Assembly: GCF_016894385.1 (NCBI RefSeq)
Contig: NZ_CP069811.1
Coordinates: 968,501-1,032,500, forward strand
Direction of reading: 5' to 3'
Source: Cupriavidus oxalaticus
Lineage (GTDB): Bacteria > Pseudomonadota > Gammaproteobacteria > Burkholderiales > Burkholderiaceae
Length of the DNA stretch: 64,000 bases
Positions 1 to 8,574 of this stretch are shown here, in pieces. The position numbers and the translations under genes were made by a program. The notes beneath the pieces were generated by a model. That model did no database searches and was not told where the DNA came from. It saw only the letters and a list, made by a program, of their open reading frames with translations. Each line of letters begins with the position of its first letter. Within the stretch, counting starts at the first letter, position 1.

Positions 1-809
1 ACAACCTGAAGCCGATCCGCATCCTCGCCGCGCAGCGTCCGGAGCTTCCGCAGGTCGCCTGTTTCGATACCGCCTTCCACCGGGCGCAGCCGGAAGTGGC
101 ACAGGCATTCGCCTTGCCGGCTGACATTACCGCGCGAGGCGTCAGGCGCTACGGCTTCCACGGATTGTCCTACGAGTACATCGCCAGTGTCCTCCCGAGC
201 GTTGATGCGGTCGCAGCCGGGGGCCGCACGGTTGTGGCACACCTCGGCAACGGCAGCAGCATGTGTGCGCTGGTGGCAGGGCGCAGCGTGGCCAGCACCA
301 TGGGCTTTACCGCGGTGGACGGCCTGCCGATGGGAACCCGGTGCGGCAGCCTGGATCCGGGCGTGATCCTGTACCTGATCAGCGAGCTCGGCATGGATGC
401 CCATGCCATCGAGGACCTGATCTACCGCAAATCCGGGCTGCTTGGCGTCTCCGGCTTGTCGAGCGATATGCGCGCGCTGCTCGCCAGCGACGATGCGCAG
501 GCTCGCTTTGCCGTCGAGTTGTACACGTACCGTATCGCCCGCGAGCTTGGCTCGCTGGCCGCTGCCGCGCAGGGGCTGGACGCGCTGGTTTTCACCGCAG
601 GCGTTGGCGAGCATGCCGCGCCGATCCGGGAGCGCGTATGCCAGCTCGCAGCGTGGCTCGGCGTGAGCGTCGATGCAGCGGCGAACGCCGGCGACGGGCC
701 GCGCATCAGCGCGGCTTCGGGCAAGGTCCCCGTCTGGGTCATCCCCACCAACGAGGAACTGATGATTGCCCGGCATACCAGGGAGGTCCTCGCAGCGCCC
801 ACGCAATGA
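1..809 (+). CDS. ackA: Acetate kinase, C-terminal part (truncated by window edge)
   Basis: Acetate kinase interconverts acetate plus ATP and acetyl phosphate plus ADP in the cytoplasm. The frame is open from base 3, so the true start lies left of the window. Visible family motifs are CFDTAFH near the left edge, RRYGFHGLSYEYI, VAHLGNGSS (phosphate-binding loop), GTRCGSLDPG and, near the end, FTAGVGEHAAPIRERV. About 268 residues are present, compared with roughly 400 in the family, so the N-terminal third is missing. fabI follows 75 bp downstream on the same strand. A phosphotransacetylase gene would be expected upstream, but it cannot be seen. Family assignment is secure. Confidence 0.95.
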   Translation, partial: NLKPIRILAAQRPELPQVACFDTAFHRAQPEVAQAFALPADITARGVRRYGFHGLSYEYIASVLPSVDAVAAGGRTVVAHLGNGSSMCALVAGRSVASTMGFTAVDGLPMGTRCGSLDPGVILYLISELGMDAHAIEDLIYRKSGLLGVSGLSSDMRALLASDDAQARFAVELYTYRIARELGSLAAAAQGLDALVFTAGVGEHAAPIRERVCQLAAWLGVSVDAAANAGDGPRISAASGKVPVWVIPTNEELMIARHTREVLAAPTQ

Positions 810-884
810 CCGCCGTCATGGCCGATCAAGGATCGGCATGGTCGCCGGCGGCTCACTGGCAATGATGAATCCGGAGAGAGTGAC

Positions 885-1667
885 ATGACTGCAGCGCAGC
901 AACATCCGATCCTCGCCAACGCCCGCGCACTCGTCTGCGGGATTGCGAACGAGCATTCCATTGCTTATGGGTGCGCCAAGGCCTTCAGCGAACTGGGAGC
1001 GGAGGTTGCGATTACCTATGCCAGCGAAAAGGCGCGCCAGTTTGTCGAGCCGGTGGCGCAGGAGCTTGACGCTTCCATCTTCCTTCCCCTGGATGTCACG
1101 AGCGAGGCGGAAATGGACGCGTTGTTTGCGCGAATCCGGGAGCAGTGGGGAAAGCTGGATATTCTGGTGCATTCGGTCGCCTGGGCGCCGAAAGACGATC
1201 TGCAGGGCGGCCTGCTCAATTGTTCGGCCGAAGGCTTTGCCAGGGCCATGGATGTGTCCTGCCACTCCTTCGTGCGCATGGCCCGGCTGGCAGCGCCGCT
1301 GATGGCTGACGGTGGCACCATGTTTACCATGAGCTACCACGGCGCCAACAAGGTCGTGCCGAACTACAACGTCATGGGCCCGGTGAAGGCCGCGCTGGAA
1401 GCCGTGTCACGCTATCTCGCGTACGAACTGGGCCCACGCGGCATCCGCGTGCATGCAATCTCGCCTGGGCCGTTGCAGACGCGCGCTGCGTCCGGGCTAA
1501 AGAGCTTCGACCTGATGCTTGCCGACGCTGTGGAACGCGCGCCACTGGGCGAGTTGGTCGACATCATGGATGTGGGCTACACCTGCGCTTTCCTGGCCAC
1601 GCCGTACGCCCGACGGCTGTCGGGCGAAACGCTGTATGTGGATGGCGGGGTCAATATCATGGCGTGA
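885..1667 (+). CDS. fabI: Enoyl-[acyl-carrier-protein] reductase (FabI type)
   Basis: This 260-residue short-chain dehydrogenase reduces trans-2-enoyl-ACP with NAD(P)H in fatty acid synthesis. The N-terminal motif GIANEHSIAYG is the FabI form of the nucleotide-binding loop. The active-site pattern YHGANKVVPNYNVMGPVK gives Tyr151, Tyr161 and Lys168, with the Y-x6-K spacing that separates FabI from ordinary SDRs (Y-x3-K). A purine-rich GGAGAGAGTGAC precedes the ATG. It follows ackA closely and may be co-transcribed, so it could be an accessory FabI tied to acetyl-phosphate or PHA metabolism rather than the housekeeping copy; that is inference. The length is normal for FabI. Confidence 0.9.
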   Translation: MTAAQQHPILANARALVCGIANEHSIAYGCAKAFSELGAEVAITYASEKARQFVEPVAQELDASIFLPLDVTSEAEMDALFARIREQWGKLDILVHSVAWAPKDDLQGGLLNCSAEGFARAMDVSCHSFVRMARLAAPLMADGGTMFTMSYHGANKVVPNYNVMGPVKAALEAVSRYLAYELGPRGIRVHAISPGPLQTRAASGLKSFDLMLADAVERAPLGELVDIMDVGYTCAFLATPYARRLSGETLYVDGGVNIMA

Positions 1668-1866
1668 GACGTCAGCCGCGAGACCGCTCGGGCATCAAAT
1701 ACTCAGAAGCCGTGTTTCACGCGCGGCCGCCATTGAGGGGGTGAATGGCTACCACATCATGACCGGCGCCTTGCCAGCCTTGACAGAAAAAGGGACGGGA
1801 GGAACTGAGCCGTTCCTCCCGTCCCATCGTCCCATGAGTACTATCCGCTGATTGCTGCAGTGCGTT

Positions 1867-2226
1867 TCAATTCCAGATCGGATCTTCCTTTTGCATCTGA
1901 TCCTTGGTTTTCTTCATCCAGTACGCACCGATCTGGCGCTCCGTGACGTTGCCCTGTTTCTTGACGTCGATCTTGTCGAAGTTCTGGTAGACCTGCGGCA
2001 TTCCCGCCTGCGCTTCGTCACGGCTCAGCTTACCGTCATGATTGGCGTCGGCCGCCTTGAATCGCTCGGCAATCAGAGCCTTGGCCTGCGCCGTGGTCGG
2101 CGGGGCCTTGGGCACCTCGGCTGACGCCGCTCCCTGTGGTGCCGAGGCGGTCTGGGCGGCCGCGCCAATGGAAATCAGTGCCATCAGGACTGCACAACCA
2201 ACTGCGGGCAATTTGCGTGCGGTCAT
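1867..2226 (-). CDS. Exported EF-hand calcium-binding protein
   Basis: This 119-residue protein begins with a signal peptide (residues 1-24, cut likely after GAAAQ) and an Ala/Pro-rich linker. It has one canonical EF-hand loop, DANHDGKLSRDE, at residues 60-71 with Asp60, Asn62, Asp64, Ser68 and Glu71 as calcium ligands. A second loop around DVKKQGNVTERQ (residues 87-98) lacks most ligands and is degenerate. It is expected to be periplasmic and to bind calcium weakly; its cellular role is unknown. It diverges from the GNAT gene at 2425, and the shared gap contains a strong palindrome. The ATG is preceded on its strand by TTGAGGAGAGCGAT, a good ribosome-binding site. Confidence 0.85.
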   Translation of the reverse strand: MTARKLPAVGCAVLMALISIGAAAQTASAPQGAASAEVPKAPPTTAQAKALIAERFKAADANHDGKLSRDEAQAGMPQVYQNFDKIDVKKQGNVTERQIGAYWMKKTKDQMQKEDPIWN

Positions 2227-2286
2227 ATCGCTCTCCTCAAGACATTATGTGTGCCTGGACTTCTGGCGTAGGAAACGTTTCTATTC

Positions 2287-2365
2287 GAACTTCTGTGAGC
2301 CTTGGCTCACTCAGCATTCTAGGCGCTCGCAGCCGAAATCGCGTATCAAATCGCGCCAGAAGTTC
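2287..2365. promoter_or_regulatory. Nested inverted repeats in the EF-hand/GNAT divergent promoter
   Basis: The palindrome GTGAGCCTTGGCTCAC lies at 2295-2310, with 7-bp arms around TT. A second pair, GAACTTCTG at 2287-2295 and CAGAAGTTC at 2357-2365, brackets most of the gap. Both sit between two divergent starts, where operators are commonly found. No binding protein is identified; this is inferred from symmetry only. Confidence 0.4.
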
Positions 2366-2424
2366 TAATATCAGAGGCTGCGGAATCGATTCAATAAATT
2401 CGCCTTCTTCTTTGTGACACTGCC

Positions 2425-2988
2425 ATGCAAGACAAGTCTGAAGGGACAAACTTCGCGCCATTCAACATGCCCCTCGGCGATGGCCGGGAAGTGCTGGTGC
2501 GGGAGATTACCGAAGACGACAAGGCCGGCTTGTTGGCGGCATTCAACAGGCTTTCGGCAGATGCACGGTACACCAGGTTTATGGCTGCCATGCGAGAGCT
2601 TCCGGAAGCAATGCTCGAACACGCGACGCATCCCGCGGTTGAGCGAGAGTTTGCATTGGTAGCGCTGGACACGGGAAACGAGGGGCCATCTATTGTGGGT
2701 GGCGCGCGCTACGCCGCGGCGCCGGGCAGCGATACCTGCGAGTTTGCCGTGACCGTCGCCGACGACTGGCACAGGCTTGGCCTGGCCAGCAAACTGCTGG
2801 GGACACTGATCGACATCGCGCGGCGCCGCGGCTTTCGACACATGGAAGGCTACGTCTTGTCGTCGAATACCGGCATGCGGCGGCTGGCTAAACGTCTTGG
2901 ATTTGCCGATGTGCCGTGTCCGGACGATGCCACGCTGCGCGTGGTGACCCTTGCGCTTCAAGAGGGTGTACGTGGATGCGATGTGTAA
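2425..2988 (+). CDS. GNAT family N-acetyltransferase
   Basis: This 187-residue cytoplasmic protein has a GNAT fold. It has an N-terminal VREITEDDKAGLLAAFNRLS segment, a central beta strand (EFAVTVADDW) and the acetyl-CoA pyrophosphate loop HRLGLASKLL, followed by IDIARRRGFRHMEGYVLSSNTGMRRLAKRLGF, typical of motif B. It resembles the stand-alone or C-terminal GNAT modules that acetylate proteins or small molecules; the substrate cannot be read from the sequence. The ATG at 2425 is chosen because conserved sequence begins shortly after it. It diverges from the EF-hand gene. Confidence 0.8.
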   Translation: MQDKSEGTNFAPFNMPLGDGREVLVREITEDDKAGLLAAFNRLSADARYTRFMAAMRELPEAMLEHATHPAVEREFALVALDTGNEGPSIVGGARYAAAPGSDTCEFAVTVADDWHRLGLASKLLGTLIDIARRRGFRHMEGYVLSSNTGMRRLAKRLGFADVPCPDDATLRVVTLALQEGVRGCDV

Positions 2989-3015
2989 GCAGCCTGCGGA
3001 ACCTGGTCAGCTGCG

Positions 3016-3684
3016 TCAGAAGCTCAGCGCTACAGAAACCACGGCGATCTGATCATCCGCAGCGGGGTTAAACCAATAGACCGCGCCCGAGATGTGCTTG
3101 CCCTTTACTTGCGCAAACACGCCCCGCTGCAGATTGCGGCCGTTGTCCGGCACGTGCGTGCGCTGGGCCGCCAGGCCCAGCCGCAGCCAGTCACGTGGAC
3201 GCCAGGCCAGCTCGCTCCACGCATAGGCATACCCGGACGGCTCGGCGTCCGGCACGTACTCGAACTCGACATAGGCATCGAAATGACGGCCGGTCAGCGT
3301 AGCCTCGAACCCGCCCACGACGCTGTGTACGCTGCCGGTGACCACGCCCAGGATCGGGGTGAAATCCAGGCGCAAGGCGTCACCCCAGCCGAGGTTGTAG
3401 CCCACGAAGAACGAATAGGCATCCATGCCTTCATAATTGCTGCGCGCTTCCAGGTGCAACGCGCCGCGCTTGGCGATGGCGATGCCGGTGACGTAGGATT
3501 CGCTGCCGCGCGGCAGGTTGAGATAGGCCGAAACCCCGCCGCTCCAGCCCGGCGCCTCCGCGGTCGCAGGGGCGGTCGCAGGCGCGGCGCTGTCCTCGGC
3601 AGCGCACAACGGCAGCGGCGCGGTTACCGCGGCCAGCAGCAGCCAGGGTGCGGCCAGCCGTGCTGTCATGCTCTTTGCAGGCAT
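3016..3684 (-). CDS. Exported beta-rich protein, probably outer-membrane associated
   Basis: This protein has 222 residues from the ATG at 3684; an alternative ATG lies at 3669. A signal peptide (LAAPWLLLAAVTAPLPLCAA) is followed by about 190 residues of alternating polar and hydrophobic strands rich in Tyr, Trp and Gly, ending in VALSF. A terminal Phe on a strand is typical of outer-membrane barrels, but I do not recognise the family. The start lies 2 bp after the stop of the upstream VIT-like gene, so the two are probably translated together. The longer frame to 3759 overlaps that gene and adds a His/Gly-rich non-signal N-terminus, so it was rejected. Confidence 0.65.
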   Translation of the reverse strand: MPAKSMTARLAAPWLLLAAVTAPLPLCAAEDSAAPATAPATAEAPGWSGGVSAYLNLPRGSESYVTGIAIAKRGALHLEARSNYEGMDAYSFFVGYNLGWGDALRLDFTPILGVVTGSVHSVVGGFEATLTGRHFDAYVEFEYVPDAEPSGYAYAWSELAWRPRDWLRLGLAAQRTHVPDNGRNLQRGVFAQVKGKHISGAVYWFNPAADDQIAVVSVALSF

Positions 3685-3686
3685 GG

Positions 3687-4364
3687 TCAGCCCCCAAGCG
3701 CGATGATGGCCATGGTCAGGGCGATGCCGACCAATGTCATCACTACCCCCGCCATCCATCCGCCGAAGCCGGCAGAGCGCCCAAGGGCAATGCCCGCCCC
3801 GAACAGCATCAGGATGGTCAGCACGCGCGAAACCAGCAGCGCGGTCGGGACGTCCGAGAACAAGATGAAGGGCAAGGCCACGGGGAAGGTGGCAAGCACC
3901 ACCAGCAGGAAGATCCCCGCGGCTGCCAGCAAATCCTGTGGAGCCAGTGCCGGGCGCACGGGCAAGTCGGCGTGTTGGGCGATATGGCCTCGCATCGCTT
4001 CCAGCTGGGCGTCGTCGACCAGCGTGCGCAAAGCCGGCGAAAGCGCTTCACGCAAGCGTCCGATGGCGTCAGCCGGGTCGCCGGCATTGCGCACCGCCTT
4101 GACCAGAGACAGCCTGCGGCCGCGTTCGGTCAGCGTGCGCACCAGGTACATCACTGCGTCAGCCAGCCCCCAGGCCAGGTTGCAGCCCAGCGCCGTATAG
4201 AACATCGTGCGTGAGGCGTCAGCTGGCGCGCCAACGGCCGACACCGCGCCCACGAACGTCAATGCCATGAACAGGCCGAAGCACATCTCGCACACGCGGT
4301 CGACGGTATCGAGCAGGCGCGGCCGCGCCTCGGCGGCTTGGGGATCGAGGGAAGTGGTCAACAC
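3687..4364 (-). CDS. VIT1/CCC1-like integral membrane protein
   Basis: This is a polytopic membrane protein whose first segment, CEMCFGLFMALTFVGAVSAVG, and later CNLAWGLADAVMYLVRTLTERGR resemble bacterial proteins grouped with VIT1/CCC1 iron/manganese transporters. About five hydrophobic segments are visible: two near the N-terminus and three in the C-terminal half (AAGIFLLVVLATFPVAL, VSRVLTILMLFGAGIALG, WMAGVVMTLVGIALTMAIIAL). The open frame runs up to 4514, but the first 50 residues are Pro/Gly/Cys-rich and unlike a transporter. I therefore favour the GTG at 4364, which has GGGG about 9 bases upstream. Transport activity is inferred from family resemblance only. Confidence 0.65.
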   Translation of the reverse strand: MLTTSLDPQAAEARPRLLDTVDRVCEMCFGLFMALTFVGAVSAVGAPADASRTMFYTALGCNLAWGLADAVMYLVRTLTERGRRLSLVKAVRNAGDPADAIGRLREALSPALRTLVDDAQLEAMRGHIAQHADLPVRPALAPQDLLAAAGIFLLVVLATFPVALPFILFSDVPTALLVSRVLTILMLFGAGIALGRSAGFGGWMAGVVMTLVGIALTMAIIALGG

Positions 4365-4801
4365 TGGCGTGCACCCCAACAGGCCTGCCCACGGCGGAGG
4401 TCTGCAACGATGCCCGCCCACCTTGTCGGGCGTGATGGCATCGATCCTGAGGATCCCGGGCGGCAGGCACTCTCCGGGTGAGACCGGACAAGGCGGCGCC
4501 ACCGGACTGGCCAACGGCCGCCACCTTTACTGTAGGCAAAGATTCACACCGCTGGTAGCGCCGCGCGCACTCCGTGCGGCCGTCGTCGCGCACGGATCCG
4601 AGCTGTCCTGGCCGATAGTGACCGTGGCATGTAATGCAAAGTCGTTGGCATCGTTTGCACGGCGTGCACCGGGTTCCATGCGGCATGATTGCCGGATGGG
4701 AGATTGCACAGTTTGTCCGCCAGCGTTTCCCGGTTTGCGAAGATGGCGGGCCTGATATCGAGATGGGTGGCGACCTGCATCGATGCATCGGAGAGACATC
4801 C
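4365..4801. other. Intergenic region upstream of the YeiH-type gene
   Basis: This is a 437-bp gap between divergent genes. I see no RNA gene, no convincing reading frame and no strong palindrome. It must hold the promoters for both flanking genes; a GGAGAGAC ribosome site lies at its right end. Confidence 0.4.
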
Positions 4802-5830
4802 ATGTCCGTAAGATTCCTGACCCCGGGCTTGCTAAGCACCTGCCGGGGCTATTTGCCCGGCATGGTCATCAGCGCGGTGGTAACCGTGGCAGCCATGTCG
4901 CTTGCCGCGCATTATCAGGCGCCGGTGATGCTGTTCGCCTTGCTATTGGGCATGGCGCTGAATTTCCTGTCCCAGGAATCCTCCGCGGCTTCCGGCATCG
5001 ACTTCAGCGCCAGGCAGGTGCTTCGGCTAGGTGTGGCCTTGCTGGGATTGCGCATCACCGCCGCGCAGGTGGCCGCACTGGGCTGGCACTCCCTTGCCAT
5101 GGTGGTATTGGCGGTGGCGCTGACGATACTGTGCGGCATCGTGCTGGCCCGAATGATGGGCTTCCAGACGTTCTTCGGCCTGCTCACCGGGGGCGCTGTG
5201 GCAATCTGCGGCGCTTCCGCGGCGCTTGCCCTGTCGGCGGCCATGCCTCAGCATCCGTTGAAGGAGCGCGCGACGCTGTTCACGGTGATCTCCGTCAGCA
5301 CGCTTTCCACGGTGGCGATGGTGCTGTACCCGATGCTGGCGCAATTGCTGGCCCTGCCGTCGCTGCAGGCCGGGGCCTTTATCGGCGGGACGATCCATGA
5401 CGTGGCTCAGGTAGTGGGGGCCGGTTACAGCATCTCGCACGAAGCCGGCGATGCGGCGACGCTGGTCAAGCTGATGCGGGTGGCCATGCTGCTGCCGGTG
5501 ATCGCGCTGGCTGCATGGCTGTCGCAGCGGCATCAGCGGGCACAAGGCGACGCCGGAACGGGCCAGCGTCCGCCGCTGCTGCCGTGGTTTGCCGTGGCGT
5601 TCGCGGTGCTGGTGGCGATCAACAGCACCGGCTGGCTGCCTGCGGCACTGGTCAAGGCGGGGCAGTTTGCTTCGCAGTGGTGCCTGGTCATGGCCATGGT
5701 GGCAATCGGCATGAAGACGCATCTCAAGGAGATCCTGTCCGTAGGCTGGAAGCCGGTGGCACTGATGGTCCTTGAGACGCTGTTCCTGGCGACCTTGTTC
5801 TACGGCATGCTGATGGTCATGCAACCCTAG
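4802..5830 (+). CDS. YeiH/YadS-type putative sulfate exporter family membrane protein
   Basis: This 342-residue polytopic protein of the UPF0324 (YeiH, Cons_hypoth698) family has around ten predicted helices. Family landmarks are GMALNFLS, FSARQVLRLGVALLGLRIT, GGAVAICGASAALAL, the loop FIGGTIHDVAQVVGAGYSIS and the C-terminal VAIGMKTHLKEILSVGWKPV. The start at 4802 is preceded by GGAGAGACATCC; the frame extends to 4634 but that extension lacks hydrophobic character. Members are often called sulfate exporters, though direct evidence for the family is thin. Its 3' end overlaps the convergent acyl-CoA synthetase gene by 14 bp. Confidence 0.85.
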   Translation: MSVRFLTPGLLSTCRGYLPGMVISAVVTVAAMSLAAHYQAPVMLFALLLGMALNFLSQESSAASGIDFSARQVLRLGVALLGLRITAAQVAALGWHSLAMVVLAVALTILCGIVLARMMGFQTFFGLLTGGAVAICGASAALALSAAMPQHPLKERATLFTVISVSTLSTVAMVLYPMLAQLLALPSLQAGAFIGGTIHDVAQVVGAGYSISHEAGDAATLVKLMRVAMLLPVIALAAWLSQRHQRAQGDAGTGQRPPLLPWFAVAFAVLVAINSTGWLPAALVKAGQFASQWCLVMAMVAIGMKTHLKEILSVGWKPVALMVLETLFLATLFYGMLMVMQP

Positions 5831-7982
5831 TCCGCAACCGCAGGTCCCGGCGTCGCGCCTCTGCCACCTCTGCCACCTCTGCCACCCCTGCCACTTCCAC
5901 CACCTCGATCAGCGCATCGACCACGGCCACGCCATCGGCGCTCGCCATCACCGGATTGAGGTCGACCGAGCGGATCGCACCGCCGGCCGCATGGACCAGG
6001 TCGCCGACCTGCACCGCCAGCCGGCACAGCGCGGCGATATCGACCGCCGGCTCATTGCGCACGCCTTGCAGCAGCGGCGCGATGCGCAGGCCGTCCAGCG
6101 CGCGGGCGACGTCGGCTTCGCTGCACGGCGCCAGCAGCACGGCGGTGTCGCGCAGCGTCTCGACATACTTGCCACCGTCACCGATCACCAGCACCGCGCC
6201 GAATACGGGATCCCAGTTCGCGCCAATCATGCATTCGCGCTGGCCACGCGACATGCGGGCGACCACGATGCCTTCGCAATGTGCTTCCATTGCCTGCAGC
6301 GTGCGCGTCTGGGCGGTGAATGCGCGTGCCACCGCCTCGGGGTCATTGCAGTGCAGCGCGACCAGCCCATGCTCGCTCTTGTGCGGCACCTGCGGCGAAC
6401 TTGCCTTGACCGCCACCGGTGCGCCGATGCGCTGCCACGCGGCCACCGCGGCGTCCACGTCGCGGCAAAGATAGTGTTCGACCACCGGCATGCCTGCTGC
6501 CGCGAGACGCGCAAGACTGGCGGCTTCGCTCAGCGTCGTGCTTTGCTCCGGTGACGCAGGCAAGGCCGGTGCAGCTGGCAGTGGTGGCTCGCCTTCAGCC
6601 GCGATCTGCCGCAGCCGTTGCTGGTGCGAGACCAGTTGCGAGAAGGCTGCCAGCGCCTCGGCTGCGCTGGCGTAGGTCGGAACGTTGGCCTGCCGGAATG
6701 CGTCGGCCACCGGCGGTTGCCATACCGCGACCGCGACAGGCTTGCCCGCGGTGTCGGCAAACGCGGCGGCATCGCGGGCAAAGCGCGGCACGTCGTAGCC
6801 CATGCCGGAGACGGGGATATCGAGCAAGAACAGGTCGGCGGCGGGATCGCGCGCCACCACCGGCAGCACCTCGCCGAACAGCGCGCTGTTGGTCAGCAGT
6901 GCGGCGGTGACATCGACCGGGTTGGCGGTGGCCGCGAAACCGGGCAGGCGCTCGGCCAGCGCGGCCTGCGTGGCATCGGACAGCGGCGCCAGCGTCAGCC
7001 CGCACGACGGCGCCGCATCGGCGGCCATCACGCAGCTCGCGCCGGAGTTGCTGACGACCACCAGCCGCCTTCCCTCGGCCTGCCATCCGCGCAGATACAT
7101 CGGCGCGCAGCGCGCCAGCGCGTGCGCATCGTCCACGCGCCAGATGCCATGGCGCTGCAGGAAGGCCTCGACCGCGCGGTCCTCGTTGGCGATGGCGCCG
7201 GTGTGCGACGCGGCGGCGCGCTGCCCGTCCTGCGAGCGCCCGGCCTTGACCGCCACCACCGGCACGTTGCGCGCCCGCGCCACGCGCGCGGCCTCGGCCA
7301 GCACCTCGGGATCGGACAGGCTTTCCAGGTACAGCAGCACCAGCCGCACGCCGGGATCGTGCGCCACCGCCAGCGCCAGCTCGCTGACGGTGATGTCGGC
7401 CTGGTTGCCGGTGGCATGCATGTGGCGCACGCCGATGCCCTGGCCGCGCAGCAGCCCGTAGACCATCGCCGCCACGCCGCCGCTCTGGCTGACCACGGCG
7501 ACCGGCCCGTCCTGCGGCGGCACCTCGATGAACATGGTCGAAAAGCTGGCGATGGCGCCGCTGCCGAAGTTGGCCAGCCCCTGGCTGTTGGGTCCGACCA
7601 GCCGCAGCCCGCTGGCGCGCGCGGCGCGCACCATCTCGTCCTGCTGGCGCCGGCCTTCGGCACCGGCCTCGCCGAAGCCCGACGCAATCACGATGGCCGC
7701 GGCCACGCCCAGCCGCGCGCAGTCCCGCACGGCCTGCACGGCGGCGTCGCCGGCGACGATGATGATGGCGAGTTCGGGGACTTCCGGCAGCGCATCCAGC
7801 CTCGGATAGGCGCGCAGGCCCTGGATGGCGTCGCGCTGCGGGTTGACCGGGTAGAGCGTGCCGGCGTAGCCGTGCGTCTTCATGTAGTGGATGGGCCGGC
7901 CGCCGATCTTGTGGATGTTGTCGGAGGCGCCGATCACGGCGATGGAGCGGGGAGCGAGCAGGGACTGGAGGGGAGCGGGCAT
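5817..7982 (-). CDS. ADP-forming acyl-CoA synthetase (acetate-CoA ligase family)
   Basis: This 721-residue fusion has the order CoA-binding domain (about 1-130, LLAPRSIAVIGASDNIHKIGG), succinyl-CoA-ligase-like domain with VSQSGGVAAMVYG and the phosphohistidine region ASHTGAIANEDRAVEAFLQRHG, then an ATP-grasp domain from about residue 480 (APVAVKASSPQVPHKSEHG, DPVFGAVLVIGDGGKYVE). It forms acyl-CoA from an acid, CoA and ATP, giving ADP and phosphate; the acid is not evident. It is the last gene of the leftward operon with the thiolase-like and DUF35 genes. The C-terminus carries a VAE tripeptide repeat from a 9-bp microsatellite. It has no acetyltransferase domain of the Pat type. Confidence 0.85.
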   Translation of the reverse strand: MPAPLQSLLAPRSIAVIGASDNIHKIGGRPIHYMKTHGYAGTLYPVNPQRDAIQGLRAYPRLDALPEVPELAIIIVAGDAAVQAVRDCARLGVAAAIVIASGFGEAGAEGRRQQDEMVRAARASGLRLVGPNSQGLANFGSGAIASFSTMFIEVPPQDGPVAVVSQSGGVAAMVYGLLRGQGIGVRHMHATGNQADITVSELALAVAHDPGVRLVLLYLESLSDPEVLAEAARVARARNVPVVAVKAGRSQDGQRAAASHTGAIANEDRAVEAFLQRHGIWRVDDAHALARCAPMYLRGWQAEGRRLVVVSNSGASCVMAADAAPSCGLTLAPLSDATQAALAERLPGFAATANPVDVTAALLTNSALFGEVLPVVARDPAADLFLLDIPVSGMGYDVPRFARDAAAFADTAGKPVAVAVWQPPVADAFRQANVPTYASAAEALAAFSQLVSHQQRLRQIAAEGEPPLPAAPALPASPEQSTTLSEAASLARLAAAGMPVVEHYLCRDVDAAVAAWQRIGAPVAVKASSPQVPHKSEHGLVALHCNDPEAVARAFTAQTRTLQAMEAHCEGIVVARMSRGQRECMIGANWDPVFGAVLVIGDGGKYVETLRDTAVLLAPCSEADVARALDGLRIAPLLQGVRNEPAVDIAALCRLAVQVGDLVHAAGGAIRSVDLNPVMASADGVAVVDALIEVVEVAGVAEVAEVAEARRRDLRLRTRVA
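5850..5910. repeat. 9-bp microsatellite encoding VAE repeats in the ligase C-terminus
   Basis: Tandem copies of a GCCACCTCT-like unit encode EVAGVAEVAEVAEA near the end of the acyl-CoA synthetase. Units of 9 bp keep the frame, so copy-number change would alter length but not disrupt the gene. Confidence 0.7.
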
Positions 7983-8049
7983 TTGTTCCTGGGAGGCTTG
8001 TCTGGGGGTTGGGGCATTGCAGCGATGCGGACTTCGTTGAAGCGCCGGC

Positions 8050-8184
8050 CCTCACCCCCAACCCCTCTCCCGCCGAGCGGGAGAGGGGAGCCGATGTCGA
8101 GGGGCGGCGGCAGGCACCGGCGCATTTGCATACCGACGGTTTGCTCCCCTCTCCCGCTTGCGGGAGAGGGGCAGGGGGTGAGGG
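8050..8184. repeat. REP/BIME-like double inverted repeat
   Basis: There are two near-identical hairpins with 12-bp perfect arms (CCCCTCTCCCGC and its complement), at 8062-8088 (loop CGA) and 8146-8171 (loop TT). They are framed by outer arms CCCTCACCCCC (8050-8060) and its complement (8174-8184), so the whole block is a 135-bp inverted repeat in the operon gap between the DUF35 and ligase genes. The same hairpin with over 30 bp of identity recurs at 58155. It looks like a dispersed non-coding repeat family; it may also stabilise or end the upstream mRNA. Confidence 0.75.
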
Positions 8185-8208
8185 CAGGCCTATCCGGACC
8201 ACTGAGTC

Positions 8209-8574
8209 CTATTCGCGCCGAAAGCGCAGCAGCGTCCCTTCCCCAAATCGCATGAACCCCGCACGCACGCGGTCGCCGATCGCCACGCCGGGATCGGCAT
8301 GGCCCATCACGCGCGGGCCTTCGTCCAGCGTGGCCAGCACCAGCGTGTAGGGCGCCAGCGCGCGGAAGGCGTCGGTCGGGGCGCGGCTGATCTCGGTGAC
8401 CGCATAGACCGTGGCCAGCCCGCTGGCCTCGCGCCAGTGCAATTGCAGGCTGCCGCAGGTGCGGCAGGCGTGGCGCTCCAGCGGCTGCCAGGCGCCGCAG
8501 CCGTCGCAGCACTGGTAGCGCACCACGCCGGCATCCAGTCCGTCGGTATAGGGATGGCTGATGGGATGATTCAC
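8209..8574 (-). CDS. DUF35 OB-fold, zinc-ribbon partner of thiolase-like protein
   Basis: This 121-residue protein has four zinc-ribbon cysteines in the pattern CCDGCGAWQPLERHACRTCGS, followed by an OB-fold (TVYAVTEISRAPTDAFRALAPYTLVLATLDEGPRVMGH, then GDRVRAGF). DUF35 proteins form complexes with thiolase-like enzymes and are thought to help acyl-CoA channeling. It starts with GTG at 8574, overlapping the TGA stop of the thiolase-like gene by 4 bp (GTGA), a strong sign of coupled translation and fixed stoichiometry. A longer frame upstream is a shadow of the thiolase-like gene. Confidence 0.85.
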   Translation of the reverse strand: MNHPISHPYTDGLDAGVVRYQCCDGCGAWQPLERHACRTCGSLQLHWREASGLATVYAVTEISRAPTDAFRALAPYTLVLATLDEGPRVMGHADPGVAIGDRVRAGFMRFGEGTLLRFRRE

